A stretch of 7,119 bases of DNA from Akkermansiaceae bacterium (GCA_023300205.1 JALZVD010000275.1:1-7119), one strand, 5' to 3'. Shown: positions 1 to 6,540, counted from the stretch's first letter. The notes: a model not told the origin generated them from the sequence alone. Numbers and translations are program-made.

Positions 1-212
1 CTGTCATTCTGTCCCATGAAGCCTAAAAGAGCTGAATGGATCATTTTACCATTTGAAATAGCCTCAGTACGAGCTGATGACTCCAAGTGTTTCATGATTG
101 GTCCGTATGAGAGACCAGCTAGTGATGCGATGATCGCGATCACCACGAGCAGTTCCACAAGTGTGAAACCCTGACGTTTACGCTTTTGCGTTGGTTGTAT
201 ATTTAATTTCAT
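1..212 (-). CDS. Type II secretion/type IV pilus pseudopilin-like protein, N-terminal part (3' end beyond the window)
   Basis: The first 70 codons are visible and the C-terminus lies off the left edge. Residues 1-15 are a short basic leader (KRKRQG) followed by FTLVELLVVIAIIA. This is the class III prepilin signature: cleavage after Gly15, Phe16 as the new N-terminus for methylation, and Glu20 at position +5. A hydrophobic helix runs from about 16 to 37, and the visible part continues into the amphipathic N-terminal helix of a pilin fold. Such proteins are cleaved by a PilD/GspO-type peptidase and assemble into a pilus or pseudopilus across the inner membrane and periplasm. Many PVC bacteria carry large numbers of these proteins with unknown individual roles, so neither secretion nor pilus function can be assigned. 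The ATG at 212-210 is chosen because it gives the short basic leader. No Shine-Dalgarno sequence precedes it; the upstream stretch is A-rich. Both the class and the start are secure. Confidence 0.9.
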   Translation of the reverse strand, partial: MKLNIQPTQKRKRQGFTLVELLVVIAIIASLAGLSYGPIMKHLESSARTEAISNGKMIHSALLGFMGQND

Positions 213-247
213 TTTTTTATCTATGTTACTTATATATGATGCTTTGT

Positions 248-265
248 TTCTCTATCACTAGAGAA
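248..265 (-). promoter_or_regulatory. Perfect 7-bp dyad; GNRA-capped hairpin in leftward RNA, ahead of the pseudopilin-like gene
   Basis: TTCTCTA at 248-254 and TAGAGAA at 259-265 are exact reverse complements separated by four bases. Read leftward, the loop is GTGA, which matches the stable GNRA tetraloop class, so an RNA hairpin in the 5' leader of the pseudopilin-like mRNA is plausible. It ends 36 bases before that gene's ATG. No T-run follows on either strand, so it is not a classical intrinsic terminator. The alternative is a protein-binding palindrome overlapping the promoter. The dyad is directly visible; its function is inferred. Confidence 0.45.
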
Positions 266-285
266 GCTTTAGCGGTTTATGTATC

Positions 286-305
286 GGATGAAAATGACTT
301 CATCC
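286..305. repeat. Perfect 7-bp inverted repeat, 6-nt loop
   Basis: GGATGAA at 286-292 and TTCATCC at 299-305 are exact reverse complements around a six-base spacer. It lies about 80 bases past the stop of the candidate small leftward ORF and 20 bases from the second dyad on its left. No poly-T tract follows in either direction. It could be a weak 3' hairpin for the upstream leftward transcript or part of a composite operator with the dyad at 248-265. Confidence 0.4.
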
Positions 306-388
306 ATCTATAAAGATAGTCCATTCCCCGCAGAGAACAAGTGAAAAGTTACCGCCAAGCTAACAAAATGACACTATTTAAGGACGCA

Positions 389-517
389 TCATTCAACCTC
401 ATCCATTACCCCAGCCAAGAAACCATAACCACGCTTATCCGGATGAAGCCCCTCAGCCCCACCATGAGCACAAATCGAAATAGTAGTCACACTCAGAATA
501 AAAAAGACATAAAACAA
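389..517 (-). CDS. Candidate small exported protein, 42 aa
   Basis: This is a short leftward ORF starting at TTG (517-515) and ending at TGA (391-389). The start is chosen because AGGA lies eight bases before it and because the coding-like wobble pattern begins there. Residues 2-16 are strongly hydrophobic (FYVFFILSV through TISIC), followed by Ala-His-Gly-Gly, so it resembles a signal peptide cleaved near ICA|HGG, or a membrane anchor. The remainder is a small Gly-rich, charged tail ending GVMDEVE. The Cys16 context (ISIC) does not fit a lipobox well. By hand count, 38 of 42 codons end in T or G, compared with about 60-67% T/G at positions one and two. This matches the wobble bias of the leftward synthase gene just upstream. 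A GTG at 556-554 would give 55 residues, but the extra codons lack this bias. I recognise no family. It lies 58 bases downstream of the synthase stop and could be co-transcribed with it. Confidence 0.45.
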   Translation of the reverse strand: MFYVFFILSVTTISICAHGGAEGLHPDKRGYGFLAGVMDEVE

Positions 518-575
518 ATACTTTATCCTACCTACTACGCTGAGGAAGGTGCACACTACCGACAAACAGCAAAGC

Positions 576-1709
576 CTATACCTCCATCGAAATAACAGAA
601 TTATGCCCGCCCATACCCACCGCTACCTTAAGTAAAGTAGCATCACGGAAGGAAACAGGATTTTGCGGAAGAGTAAACGGTTCAGCCGGAACAGACAAAT
701 CTGGTAAATTCGGAGGCAACTGATGACTACGCATATAATGAGCCAATAGAGCTGTATCCAGTGCTCCACTAGCTCCCACAGAATGCCCAGTAAATGGCTT
801 AAGTGGATGCAGGCTAATTAACTCTTTAGGTTTAAGAGCACTCACCAATGCCGCCTGCTCAGCTTGCGCATGCAACAGGGTCCCACTCGCATGAGGACAA
901 ACGGCAGTAATACGCTTGCCTTCTAATTGACCCACAGCCTGCTCAAGACAACTCCTCAGACCTCTGCCATCACTTGGCATTCCTATCGGTGAATCTGCAT
1001 CCGAGTTACACCAGTAACCAGTGATCTTTGGAGCTCCAGATACCTCCTCAGAACTTAAAACAAGTGCCGTCCCTGCTTCTCCTGGAGAAAATCCAGACGT
1101 CTCAGCATGATACGGATCATTGATCCCATTCGTAGTTAGTACACCAGTATGCTGATAGTGACTTATAATCTCCGGAACCAGAGGAAGCTCCACACCCAAG
1201 ACAATCGCAAATTTCACAATACCTGCATCAAGTAACATTTTTGCATAGCCAACTGCATCCAGAGAAGCTGCACACCCACTCGCTATCGTCTGCCATGGCC
1301 CGGTAATCCCCAGCTCAATAGATACCGAAGAAGCGATCTCTCCATGCATAGAATTAGATGCCGCCATCAGCTTAAATGGTCTCCTCCCCGGCCAGTCTGT
1401 TAGGTAAGCATTCCCTCGTGATGAACCCGCAATAATCGCAGCATGCTTCAAATCCACCGGAGAAAGCCCCGCATCCTCAATTGCCTCCAATGCACAATGA
1501 AGTGCCAAAGCAGAGGCCGGCGCCCATTTGCGAGATAACAACAAAGACCTATCTTGAATCCATCCAGCCTGAAGATCTCCATAATCAAAACCTTCTAACA
1601 ACCCCGTTATAGGTCTTAACCCAGTAAGCCCTTCCTCCATTTTAGAGGCGTGCTCATCAGGCGTATCGCCAAGCCCTGAGAGAGTTGATATACCGAGAAT
1701 ATTGATCAT
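576..1709 (-). CDS. Beta-ketoacyl synthase family protein (FabF-like thiolase fold)
   Basis: This 377-residue protein is a condensing enzyme that would join an acyl thioester to malonyl-ACP by decarboxylative Claisen condensation in the cytoplasm. The Cys-His-His triad is present: Cys146 in TIASGCAASLDAVG, His273 in CPHASGT, and His309 in KPFTGHSVGASG, with the conserved Lys304 just before it. GFSPGEAGTALVL (206-218) and GMGGHNSV (365-372) match the family's GF..GEG and GFGGTN segments. By eye alignment the gatekeeper Phe of FabF is Met366 here, and the HGTST motif is changed to HASGT. At 377 residues it is somewhat shorter than typical FabF (about 410). No ACP, ketoreductase or acyltransferase gene is adjacent, so it could serve fatty acid, aryl-polyene-like or other polyketide synthesis; I cannot choose. 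The ATG at 1709-1707 opens the canonical N-terminal strand (INILGISTLSGLG), with no Shine-Dalgarno sequence. It is transcribed divergently from the STAS gene. Confidence 0.88.
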   Translation of the reverse strand: MINILGISTLSGLGDTPDEHASKMEEGLTGLRPITGLLEGFDYGDLQAGWIQDRSLLLSRKWAPASALALHCALEAIEDAGLSPVDLKHAAIIAGSSRGNAYLTDWPGRRPFKLMAASNSMHGEIASSVSIELGITGPWQTIASGCAASLDAVGYAKMLLDAGIVKFAIVLGVELPLVPEIISHYQHTGVLTTNGINDPYHAETSGFSPGEAGTALVLSSEEVSGAPKITGYWCNSDADSPIGMPSDGRGLRSCLEQAVGQLEGKRITAVCPHASGTLLHAQAEQAALVSALKPKELISLHPLKPFTGHSVGASGALDTALLAHYMRSHQLPPNLPDLSVPAEPFTLPQNPVSFRDATLLKVAVGMGGHNSVISMEV

Positions 1710-1749
1710 AATGAAGTCGTAAAAATGAAATAGTAAAAGTCTGAAATCA

Positions 1750-1782
1750 CGCTAATCTATTTACTTGATCTCCGCTAATCTA
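1750..1782. repeat. Direct repeat CGCTAATCTA x2, 23-bp period, possible operator
   Basis: CGCTAATCTA occurs exactly at 1750-1759 and 1773-1782. The 23-bp period is close to two helical turns, so a dimeric or tandem regulator could contact both copies on one DNA face. The pair lies 41-73 bases upstream of the synthase ATG, where it would overlap or flank that gene's promoter. The repeat is directly visible; operator function is inferred. Confidence 0.4.
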
Positions 1783-1821
1783 AAGTGAATTATTAATCAA
1801 ATTTTTCACCTAACATGTGAC

Positions 1822-1848
1822 TATTTAGCTCTACTAACTGTCTAAATA
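1822..1848. repeat. 7-bp inverted repeat with 13-bp spacer
   Basis: TATTTAG (1822-1828) and CTAAATA (1842-1848) are exact reverse complements around 13 bases. The repeat lies just upstream of the candidate -35 of the STAS gene. The arms are AT-rich, so chance occurrence is quite possible. It could be a half-site pair for a dimeric regulator. Confidence 0.25.
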
Positions 1849-1916
1849 ATTGAACACAGCAGAAAGATCTCCTTTATGCTAAATTATCTTCTTTCATCAT
1901 TGACGATTACGATTGT

Positions 1917-2516
1917 ATGGCTACCTTATTGAAATCTTTAAACGAACACAAGCTTAGCAAAGCAGTGAGCAAAAAAAATCAAATTCTGGTCGGAAAATTC
2001 GACAACTTCTCTTGGATCCGCTGCGAAGGCAAAGGTTCATTCTCCAATAGCCCGCAGATGAAACAATGGGCTGAAGCTCAAGTTACTAATGGCAAAACAT
2101 GCCTAGTGATAGACTTAGAAGAATGCACAGGCATGGACTCCACCTTTATGGGAACAATGGCCGGTATAGCAATGAGAATGGCTAAGCTTCCTAATGGTGT
2201 TCTCCAAGTCACTGGAGCCAGTGATAAAAGCAGACACTCACTAGAAGATTTAGGTCTCAGTATGCTCCTAGAAATAGAGCCTGCAGACGCAAATTGGCAA
2301 CAGAACATCTCAAGCATCCGCCAGTCTCTTCAGATTTGCCAAGATAGCGCCAAGGTCGATAACACCCAACACGTTTTTGATGCTCACAAAATTCTCTGCG
2401 AAGCCGATGATGCCAATGACGAAAAATTCTCTACCGTATTAGATGTCCTAGAAGCTGAATTAGAAAACCGTATCCAGCAAAGCCAGCACACTAAAAAGAT
2501 TCAGCATCGCTCCTAG
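1917..2516 (+). CDS. STAS-domain protein, anti-sigma factor antagonist-like
   Basis: In this 199-residue protein, residues about 22-130 look like a STAS domain. A beta strand and helix (SPQMKQWAEAQVTNGKT) lead to the hallmark CLVIDLEECTGMDSTFMGTM at about 62-81. Asp74-Ser75-Thr76 aligns with Asp57-Ser58-Ser59 of SpoIIAA, so Ser75 is the likely phosphorylation site. The usual Gly after DSS is displaced (DSTFMG). Such proteins bind a kinase/anti-sigma factor when unphosphorylated and are released when phosphorylated. Residues 130-199 form a polar, probably helical extension (segment from HKILCEADDANDEK to LEAELENR) that minimal SpoIIAA-type proteins lack; its role is unknown. The next gene, 43 bp downstream, encodes the matching PP2C phosphatase, which strongly supports a partner-switching role. 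No anti-sigma kinase or sigma factor is in the window. The ATG has no Shine-Dalgarno sequence. The domain call is fairly firm; the target is unknown. Confidence 0.8.
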   Translation: MATLLKSLNEHKLSKAVSKKNQILVGKFDNFSWIRCEGKGSFSNSPQMKQWAEAQVTNGKTCLVIDLEECTGMDSTFMGTMAGIAMRMAKLPNGVLQVTGASDKSRHSLEDLGLSMLLEIEPADANWQQNISSIRQSLQICQDSAKVDNTQHVFDAHKILCEADDANDEKFSTVLDVLEAELENRIQQSQHTKKIQHRS

Positions 2517-2559
2517 CTTTCTCATTAGGACAAGCGCTCTAGAAAATGAAACAATCTAC

Positions 2560-4038
2560 ATGATACTAGCCGCTTATTCTGAACGCCTCCACCTAAACCT
2601 ATCCTGGCCTAACGTATTGGTAGGCTTATTGGGCGCCATCACCATCATATACCTCTTCCTTCTCTGGCGTAAAACTCGCCAAACTCTTCAGGAAACCAAA
2701 GACCAAAAAGATCAACTCGAAGGAGAAGAGAACCGTATGTTCGCCTTCCTTCACACCCTCGGCTTAGCCATTGAAGAAGATCACTCTGCTGGAAAACTCC
2801 ATCGTGAAATCGTAGATGGGCTCGTCACCGTTGTAAACGGAATTGGCGGAGCTATCTACCTTCTAGACAAACGTGAACGCTACCTACTCCCATCCTATCT
2901 CAGCGAGCACTGCCCTCAACTCATCGGCCTACCCGTTGAAGTCAGAGAAAAGGCAAAGCTCAACCCTAAAGCCATCAAAAGCGCGATCCGACTCAGTAAA
3001 ATACCAGCAGATGACGGAATGCTAGGAAGTATACTCAGTAGCCGTGTCGCACAACATGTACCTGACGTAAAAAACCATGAAGCATTCCGTGACGCCTTCA
3101 CTCACTTCGATGAAGAAATTTCAGCTCTAATCGCTCCAATTACTTACGGAGGAAGAGATCTAGGGCTACTCATCATCACCAGAGACAGAGACAGCAGAGC
3201 ATTCTCAGAAAGTGAATTTAAACTCTTCCAGTCCGCCAGTGAACAGTCCGCATTTGCCCTCGGTAACGCCAAAATACATCACGAAGCAAACGAGAAAAGA
3301 AAATTTGAGAGCGAGCTCAGAATAGCCAGAGAAGTCCAGAGCATCCTCCTACCTAACTCAGATCCTCACATCCCAGGCTACCGTATTTTAGGCACTAACT
3401 CACCTGCACGCATCATCAGCGGAGACTACTTTGACTACATCCCACTTGAAAATGGCAAGACCGCCGTTGTCATTGCAGACGTCACAGGAAAAGGAGTTGC
3501 GGCAGGGCTTCTGATGGCAATGTGCCGCACCGCTCTCCGCTGCGAACTACTCCGCAACCAAGACCCTCTAGAAGCACTCTCACGCGTAAATAAACAAATA
3601 TTTGCTGACATCCGCGAGGACATGTTTATCAGCCTAGCACTATATATCCTAAACGACAAAGACGGTAACATTCAACTCGTCTGTGCAGGCCATGACAAAG
3701 CCCCGCTAGTAAGAAAAAATGGAGATTTAGAATGGATCAAACCACCTGGCCTAGCCATCGGCTTAGACGACGGAGACGTCTTCTCCAGAGTGACTAAACT
3801 CCATGACATTCAGCTAGAATCAGGTGATAGCCTCCTACTCTACACAGATGGAGTCACAGAAGCCATGAATCCTGAGCAAGACGAATACGGACAAGAAAGA
3901 ATGGCAAATGCCTATAGAACCGCCGCCCCAGGTGGTGCTGAGCACATCGTCACCGAGCTCAGTAAGAACCTCCAAACCTTCGTCGATGGCTACCACCAAA
4001 TGGACGACATCACCATCATTGCGATCGAGAAAAGATAA
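2560..4038 (+). CDS. Membrane-anchored GAF-PP2C (SpoIIE/RsbU-type) serine phosphatase
   Basis: This 492-residue protein has one transmembrane helix at about 18-36, followed by basic residues (WRKTR) that suggest a cytoplasmic C-terminal side. A charged coiled-coil-like linker spans about 40-60. A GAF-like sensory domain spans about 60-237 (AIYLLDKRERYLLPSYLS, then the ALIAPITYGGRDLGLLIITR strand pair). A signalling helix with REVQSILLP (257-265), typical of RsbU-like proteins, leads into the PP2C/SpoIIE domain at about 270-490. The metal-binding acidic residues are visible: Asp289 in SGDYFDY, Asp307 in ADVTGKG, Asp430 in LLLYTDG, and Asp482-Asp483 in MDDITI. AGHDKAPL (376-383) matches the AGHNPPL motif. 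It should dephosphorylate a STAS protein, most simply the one encoded 43 bp upstream, in response to a signal sensed by the GAF domain or membrane segment. The ATG at 2560 places a short periplasmic tail before the helix. A five-codon ATG-AAA-CAA-TCT-ACA-TGA frame overlaps this start by four bases. Confidence 0.9.
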   Translation: MILAAYSERLHLNLSWPNVLVGLLGAITIIYLFLLWRKTRQTLQETKDQKDQLEGEENRMFAFLHTLGLAIEEDHSAGKLHREIVDGLVTVVNGIGGAIYLLDKRERYLLPSYLSEHCPQLIGLPVEVREKAKLNPKAIKSAIRLSKIPADDGMLGSILSSRVAQHVPDVKNHEAFRDAFTHFDEEISALIAPITYGGRDLGLLIITRDRDSRAFSESEFKLFQSASEQSAFALGNAKIHHEANEKRKFESELRIAREVQSILLPNSDPHIPGYRILGTNSPARIISGDYFDYIPLENGKTAVVIADVTGKGVAAGLLMAMCRTALRCELLRNQDPLEALSRVNKQIFADIREDMFISLALYILNDKDGNIQLVCAGHDKAPLVRKNGDLEWIKPPGLAIGLDDGDVFSRVTKLHDIQLESGDSLLLYTDGVTEAMNPEQDEYGQERMANAYRTAAPGGAEHIVTELSKNLQTFVDGYHQMDDITIIAIEKR

Positions 4039-4083
4039 AGTAACCTTCCCAATAACAAGGTCTCTAACCTCTCTCATCCATCC

Positions 4084-4995
4084 ATGAATCAATCTCCGCT
4101 TAAAGCTCTCGTCTACTCACTCATTTGCGCTCTACTATTCGGCAGCGCATTTCCAGCGATAAAAACAGTCTACGACGAATGGAGATCACTCGGGTTAGAA
4201 ATCACCCTCTTCTCCATCTGGATTTTCGCAGGTATCAGATTCATCATCGCAGGCATAGGACTTCTCTCTGTATCCAGACAACCACTCAAAGAATTAAAAA
4301 ACACACCCTGGAAACTACTCCTACTATTCACCCTAGGACAAACAACCATTCAATACCTATTTTTCTATCTAGGCGTATTCCTTTCCAGCGGAAGCCTTGC
4401 AGCACTACTCGCTGGTTCAGGTAGCTTCTGGTGGATGATCATGGCGCCATTGATCGTCAAATCCCCACCGCCTAACAAACTACAATGGATAGCTGTAATC
4501 TTCGGATTCATCGGTGTAGCAATCGCTGTTTACTCGCCTGGAAACGGAGCCAGCAATCCATTACTGGGAGCACTATGTATCCTAACAGCCACCCTATCTG
4601 GCGCCATAGGCATCATCATATTTGGAAAAATAAAACCCACTATGGGAGCCAAAGCAGGCTCAGGATTCGCCTTACTATTTGGTGGTATCACGCTCTTCAT
4701 CATAGGCTCTCCAGCGTTCTCACAGCTACCTCAACTCATGACCCCAAAAATCATCATCCTCATAACCTGGCTAGCCTTCGTCTCCGCCATGGGCTTTGCA
4801 CTATGGAACCATCTCTCCACCATTTACCCAGTATCACTACTAGCCAGCTATCGCTTTCTCATCCCTCTCTGTGGCGTAATCGAGTCACTCATCTTCCTAA
4901 AATCAGAATCACCCGGCATCGGCCTGCTCATCGGAGGACCCATCATTCTCGCATCCATCTACTTCGCCCAAAAATTTCAGAAAAAAAGCCCATGA
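4084..4995 (+). CDS. EamA-family transporter (drug/metabolite transporter superfamily)
   Basis: This 303-residue inner-membrane protein has ten hydrophobic segments, at about 6-26, 41-63, 76-97, 101-125, 133-151, 157-180, 190-209, 222-241, 247-270 and 276-295. It shows the two-EamA-repeat layout of the DMT superfamily. The first helix has the typical ALLFGSAFPAIK start of the family. The fourth carries SLAALLAGSGSFWWMIMAPLIV, close to the usual 'al.a..p.f.all' pattern. The C-terminal repeat includes ALWNHLSTIYPVSLLASYRFLIPL and ends in a short basic tail (KFQKKSP). Length fits the family (about 290-310). Family members export amino acids, nucleotides or other metabolites, and sequence alone does not show the substrate. 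It starts 45 bp after the phosphatase gene and ends 39 bp before the M32 gene, so co-transcription is likely, but no functional link to partner switching can be shown. Confidence 0.88.
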   Translation: MNQSPLKALVYSLICALLFGSAFPAIKTVYDEWRSLGLEITLFSIWIFAGIRFIIAGIGLLSVSRQPLKELKNTPWKLLLLFTLGQTTIQYLFFYLGVFLSSGSLAALLAGSGSFWWMIMAPLIVKSPPPNKLQWIAVIFGFIGVAIAVYSPGNGASNPLLGALCILTATLSGAIGIIIFGKIKPTMGAKAGSGFALLFGGITLFIIGSPAFSQLPQLMTPKIIILITWLAFVSAMGFALWNHLSTIYPVSLLASYRFLIPLCGVIESLIFLKSESPGIGLLIGGPIILASIYFAQKFQKKSP

Positions 4996-5034
4996 GATTG
5001 ACCACATTTCTACAACCTGTTAATCCTCTAAACC

Positions 5035-6519
5035 ATGAATAAAGCCTACCTAGAACTCGTCACTCTCAATAAAGAAATCAGCCTCCTCAGTAGTGCCGCA
5101 TCTTCCCTAAGTTGGGACCAGGAAACCTACCTCCCTAAAAATTCGATCAATCACAGAGCAAATCAACTCTCATACCTTTCTGGAAAAATCCACGCCATGT
5201 CGACTGATAAGGATTTTCAAGCCAAACTACAAGCCGCTGAGCAAGCTGGAACTAGCAACCTAACAGAAGCAGCAAACCTTCGCGAATGGAGACACCAATT
5301 TGATCAATCAAATAAACTCCCCCAAGAACTCGTCGAGCGAGCCTCTCAAGCTGCCTCTCTAGGACAAGCTGCCTGGTCATCTGCTCGTGAAAAAAATGAA
5401 TTTAACATCTTCGCCCCCCACCTCAAAACTCTAATCGATATCGATAAAGAAAAAGCCGAACTCTGGGGATACGTAGACGAACCATATGACGCCCTACTCG
5501 GATGTTACGAACGCGGCACCAAGACATCAGACATCGCAAAGATATTTGACTCCTACCGCCCACAAATCAAAGAAACTGCGCGCCTAGCCGTAGAAAAATC
5601 CAATTCCTTCCCACCTCGTAAGCTTAAAGGAAATTTCCCCATTGAAGCCCAGAAAATACTCAATCAAGAAGTCGCTGAATACCTAGGTTTCGACTTCGAT
5701 AGCGGCAGAATAGACACAACTACCCACCCGTTCTGTACCACACTAGGACCACAAGACATCCGCCTCACCACGCGCTACGACGAACAAGACTTCACCTCAT
5801 CACTCTTCGGAGTCATGCATGAGACTGGCCATGGACTCTATGAACAAGGAATCCCCGCAGATGACTTTGGAATACCTAGCGGAAATGCTATTTCACTAGG
5901 TATCCACGAATCACAATCACTCCTCTGGGAAGCCCACGTCGGTCGGTCTCGTAGCTTCTGGAATAAGTGGCTTCCTCGCACGCAAGAACTCTTCCCTCAA
6001 ATGCAAGACTGGTCGCTAGAGGAATTTCTCCACACCATTAACCAAGCCAAATACTCCCTCATCAGAGTAGACGCAGATGAAGCCACCTATGACCTACACA
6101 TCCTTCTCCGTTTCACACTAGAAAGACAAATTATTAACGGAGAAATCAACATCGCAGACATCCCCTCAGCGTGGAACGAAAAATCCCAAGAACTGTTCTC
6201 CATCACACCACCCTCAGACACCCTTGGATGCCTCCAAGACATCCACTGGTCAATGGGCGGTTTCGGCTACTTCGCCACCTACACACTCGGAAATCTCAAT
6301 GCATCTCAACTTTTCCACTCCGCCACAAAAGAAAAAACTATCCGCGAAGCATTTGACCGCGCAGACTACCTCCCTCTCTTAGGCTGGATGCGTGAGAACA
6401 TCCATCAACACGGCTCCACATACCTCCCACAAGACCTGATGGAAAAAGCAACAGGAGAAAAGACGAATCCTGAATACCACCTTGCTCACCTCAAGCGCAG
6501 GCTTCTTGATGAAAGCTAA
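5035..6519 (+). CDS. M32-family metallocarboxypeptidase (carboxypeptidase Taq-like)
   Basis: This 494-residue protein has the usual length for the family (about 500). All family signatures appear in order: SLSWDQETYLPK (25-35), HPF (231-233), DIRLT (241-245, the DxRxT motif), zinc-binding HETGH (262-266), HESQSLLWE (291-299) with Glu292 as the third ligand, IRVDADEATYDLH (343-355), and GCLQDIHW (398-405) followed by GGFGYFATYTLGN. The family removes C-terminal residues from peptides in the cytoplasm using one zinc or cobalt ion. There is no signal peptide or membrane segment, consistent with a soluble cytoplasmic enzyme. No active-site residue is missing. The ATG at 5035 yields the standard N-terminus (AYLELVTLNKEISLLSSAAS). 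It follows the transporter by 39 bp without a Shine-Dalgarno sequence, and the M48 gene begins 58 bp after its stop. A role in peptide recycling is inferred from the family. Confidence 0.95.
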   Translation: MNKAYLELVTLNKEISLLSSAASSLSWDQETYLPKNSINHRANQLSYLSGKIHAMSTDKDFQAKLQAAEQAGTSNLTEAANLREWRHQFDQSNKLPQELVERASQAASLGQAAWSSAREKNEFNIFAPHLKTLIDIDKEKAELWGYVDEPYDALLGCYERGTKTSDIAKIFDSYRPQIKETARLAVEKSNSFPPRKLKGNFPIEAQKILNQEVAEYLGFDFDSGRIDTTTHPFCTTLGPQDIRLTTRYDEQDFTSSLFGVMHETGHGLYEQGIPADDFGIPSGNAISLGIHESQSLLWEAHVGRSRSFWNKWLPRTQELFPQMQDWSLEEFLHTINQAKYSLIRVDADEATYDLHILLRFTLERQIINGEINIADIPSAWNEKSQELFSITPPSDTLGCLQDIHWSMGGFGYFATYTLGNLNASQLFHSATKEKTIREAFDRADYLPLLGWMRENIHQHGSTYLPQDLMEKATGEKTNPEYHLAHLKRRLLDES

Positions 6520-6540
6520 AACTCTTCAAACATCTCAACA

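Larger units (their letters stand above)
213..388. other. Intergenic region with two dyads, upstream of the pseudopilin-like gene
   Basis: This stretch separates the candidate small leftward ORF from the pseudopilin-like gene. It holds two perfect short inverted repeats (248-265 and 286-305, listed separately). An AT-rich segment at about 229-240 reads TATATA on the minus strand and could be a -10 element for the pseudopilin-like gene, but I find no good -35 partner at the usual distance. I see no convincing protein-coding signal here. The rightward frame opening with GTG at 341 runs through the right part and is discussed under rejected items. Confidence 0.5.
1710..1916. promoter_or_regulatory. 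Divergent intergenic region between the synthase and STAS genes
   Basis: These 207 AT-rich bases must hold promoters for both directions. On the plus strand TTGAAC (1850-1855) followed by TTTATG (1873-1878, 17-base spacer) is a weak -35/-10 candidate for the STAS gene, and TGCTAAATT (1878-1886) resembles an extended -10. On the minus strand TACTAT about 20 bases before the synthase ATG could be a -10. None is strong. The region also holds a 10-bp direct repeat and an AT-rich inverted repeat, listed separately, plus a tandem ACGATT pair (1903-1914) just before the STAS ATG. Confidence 0.5.

Noticed and set aside
341..595. Rightward 84-codon ORF starting with GTG
   Set aside because: Its frame is the exact codon-for-codon complement of the small leftward ORF, and its 3' end overlaps the ketosynthase stop. 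Over 389-517 only 2 of 42 codons begin with G, unlike the real genes here. The product shows no domain, signal or recognisable motif.
1807..1821. TCAC-N7-GTGA at 1807-1821 as a CRP-type site
   Set aside because: The half-sites are in the inverted order relative to TGTGA-N6-TCACA and only four bases match per arm.
2546..2563. Five-codon leader frame (ATG AAA CAA TCT ACA TGA) overlapping the phosphatase ATG by ATGA
   Set aside because: The geometry resembles translational coupling, but the frame has no ribosome binding site and is too short to judge from one sequence.
4043..4061. ACCTT/AAGGT hairpin between the phosphatase and transporter genes
   Set aside because: The stem is only 5 bp with a 9-base loop and no T-run follows, so it is not a credible terminator.
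2078..4092. Leftward ORFs of 61-85 codons opposite the STAS and phosphatase genes
   Set aside because: They lie wholly or mostly antisense to genes with intact domains, have no recognisable motifs, and lack the T/G wobble context of real leftward genes.
4125..5042. Alternative-frame ORFs of 99 and 185 codons inside the transporter gene
   Set aside because: They are His/Arg/Ser-rich shadow frames of a clear ten-helix membrane protein and arise from its C-rich wobble positions.
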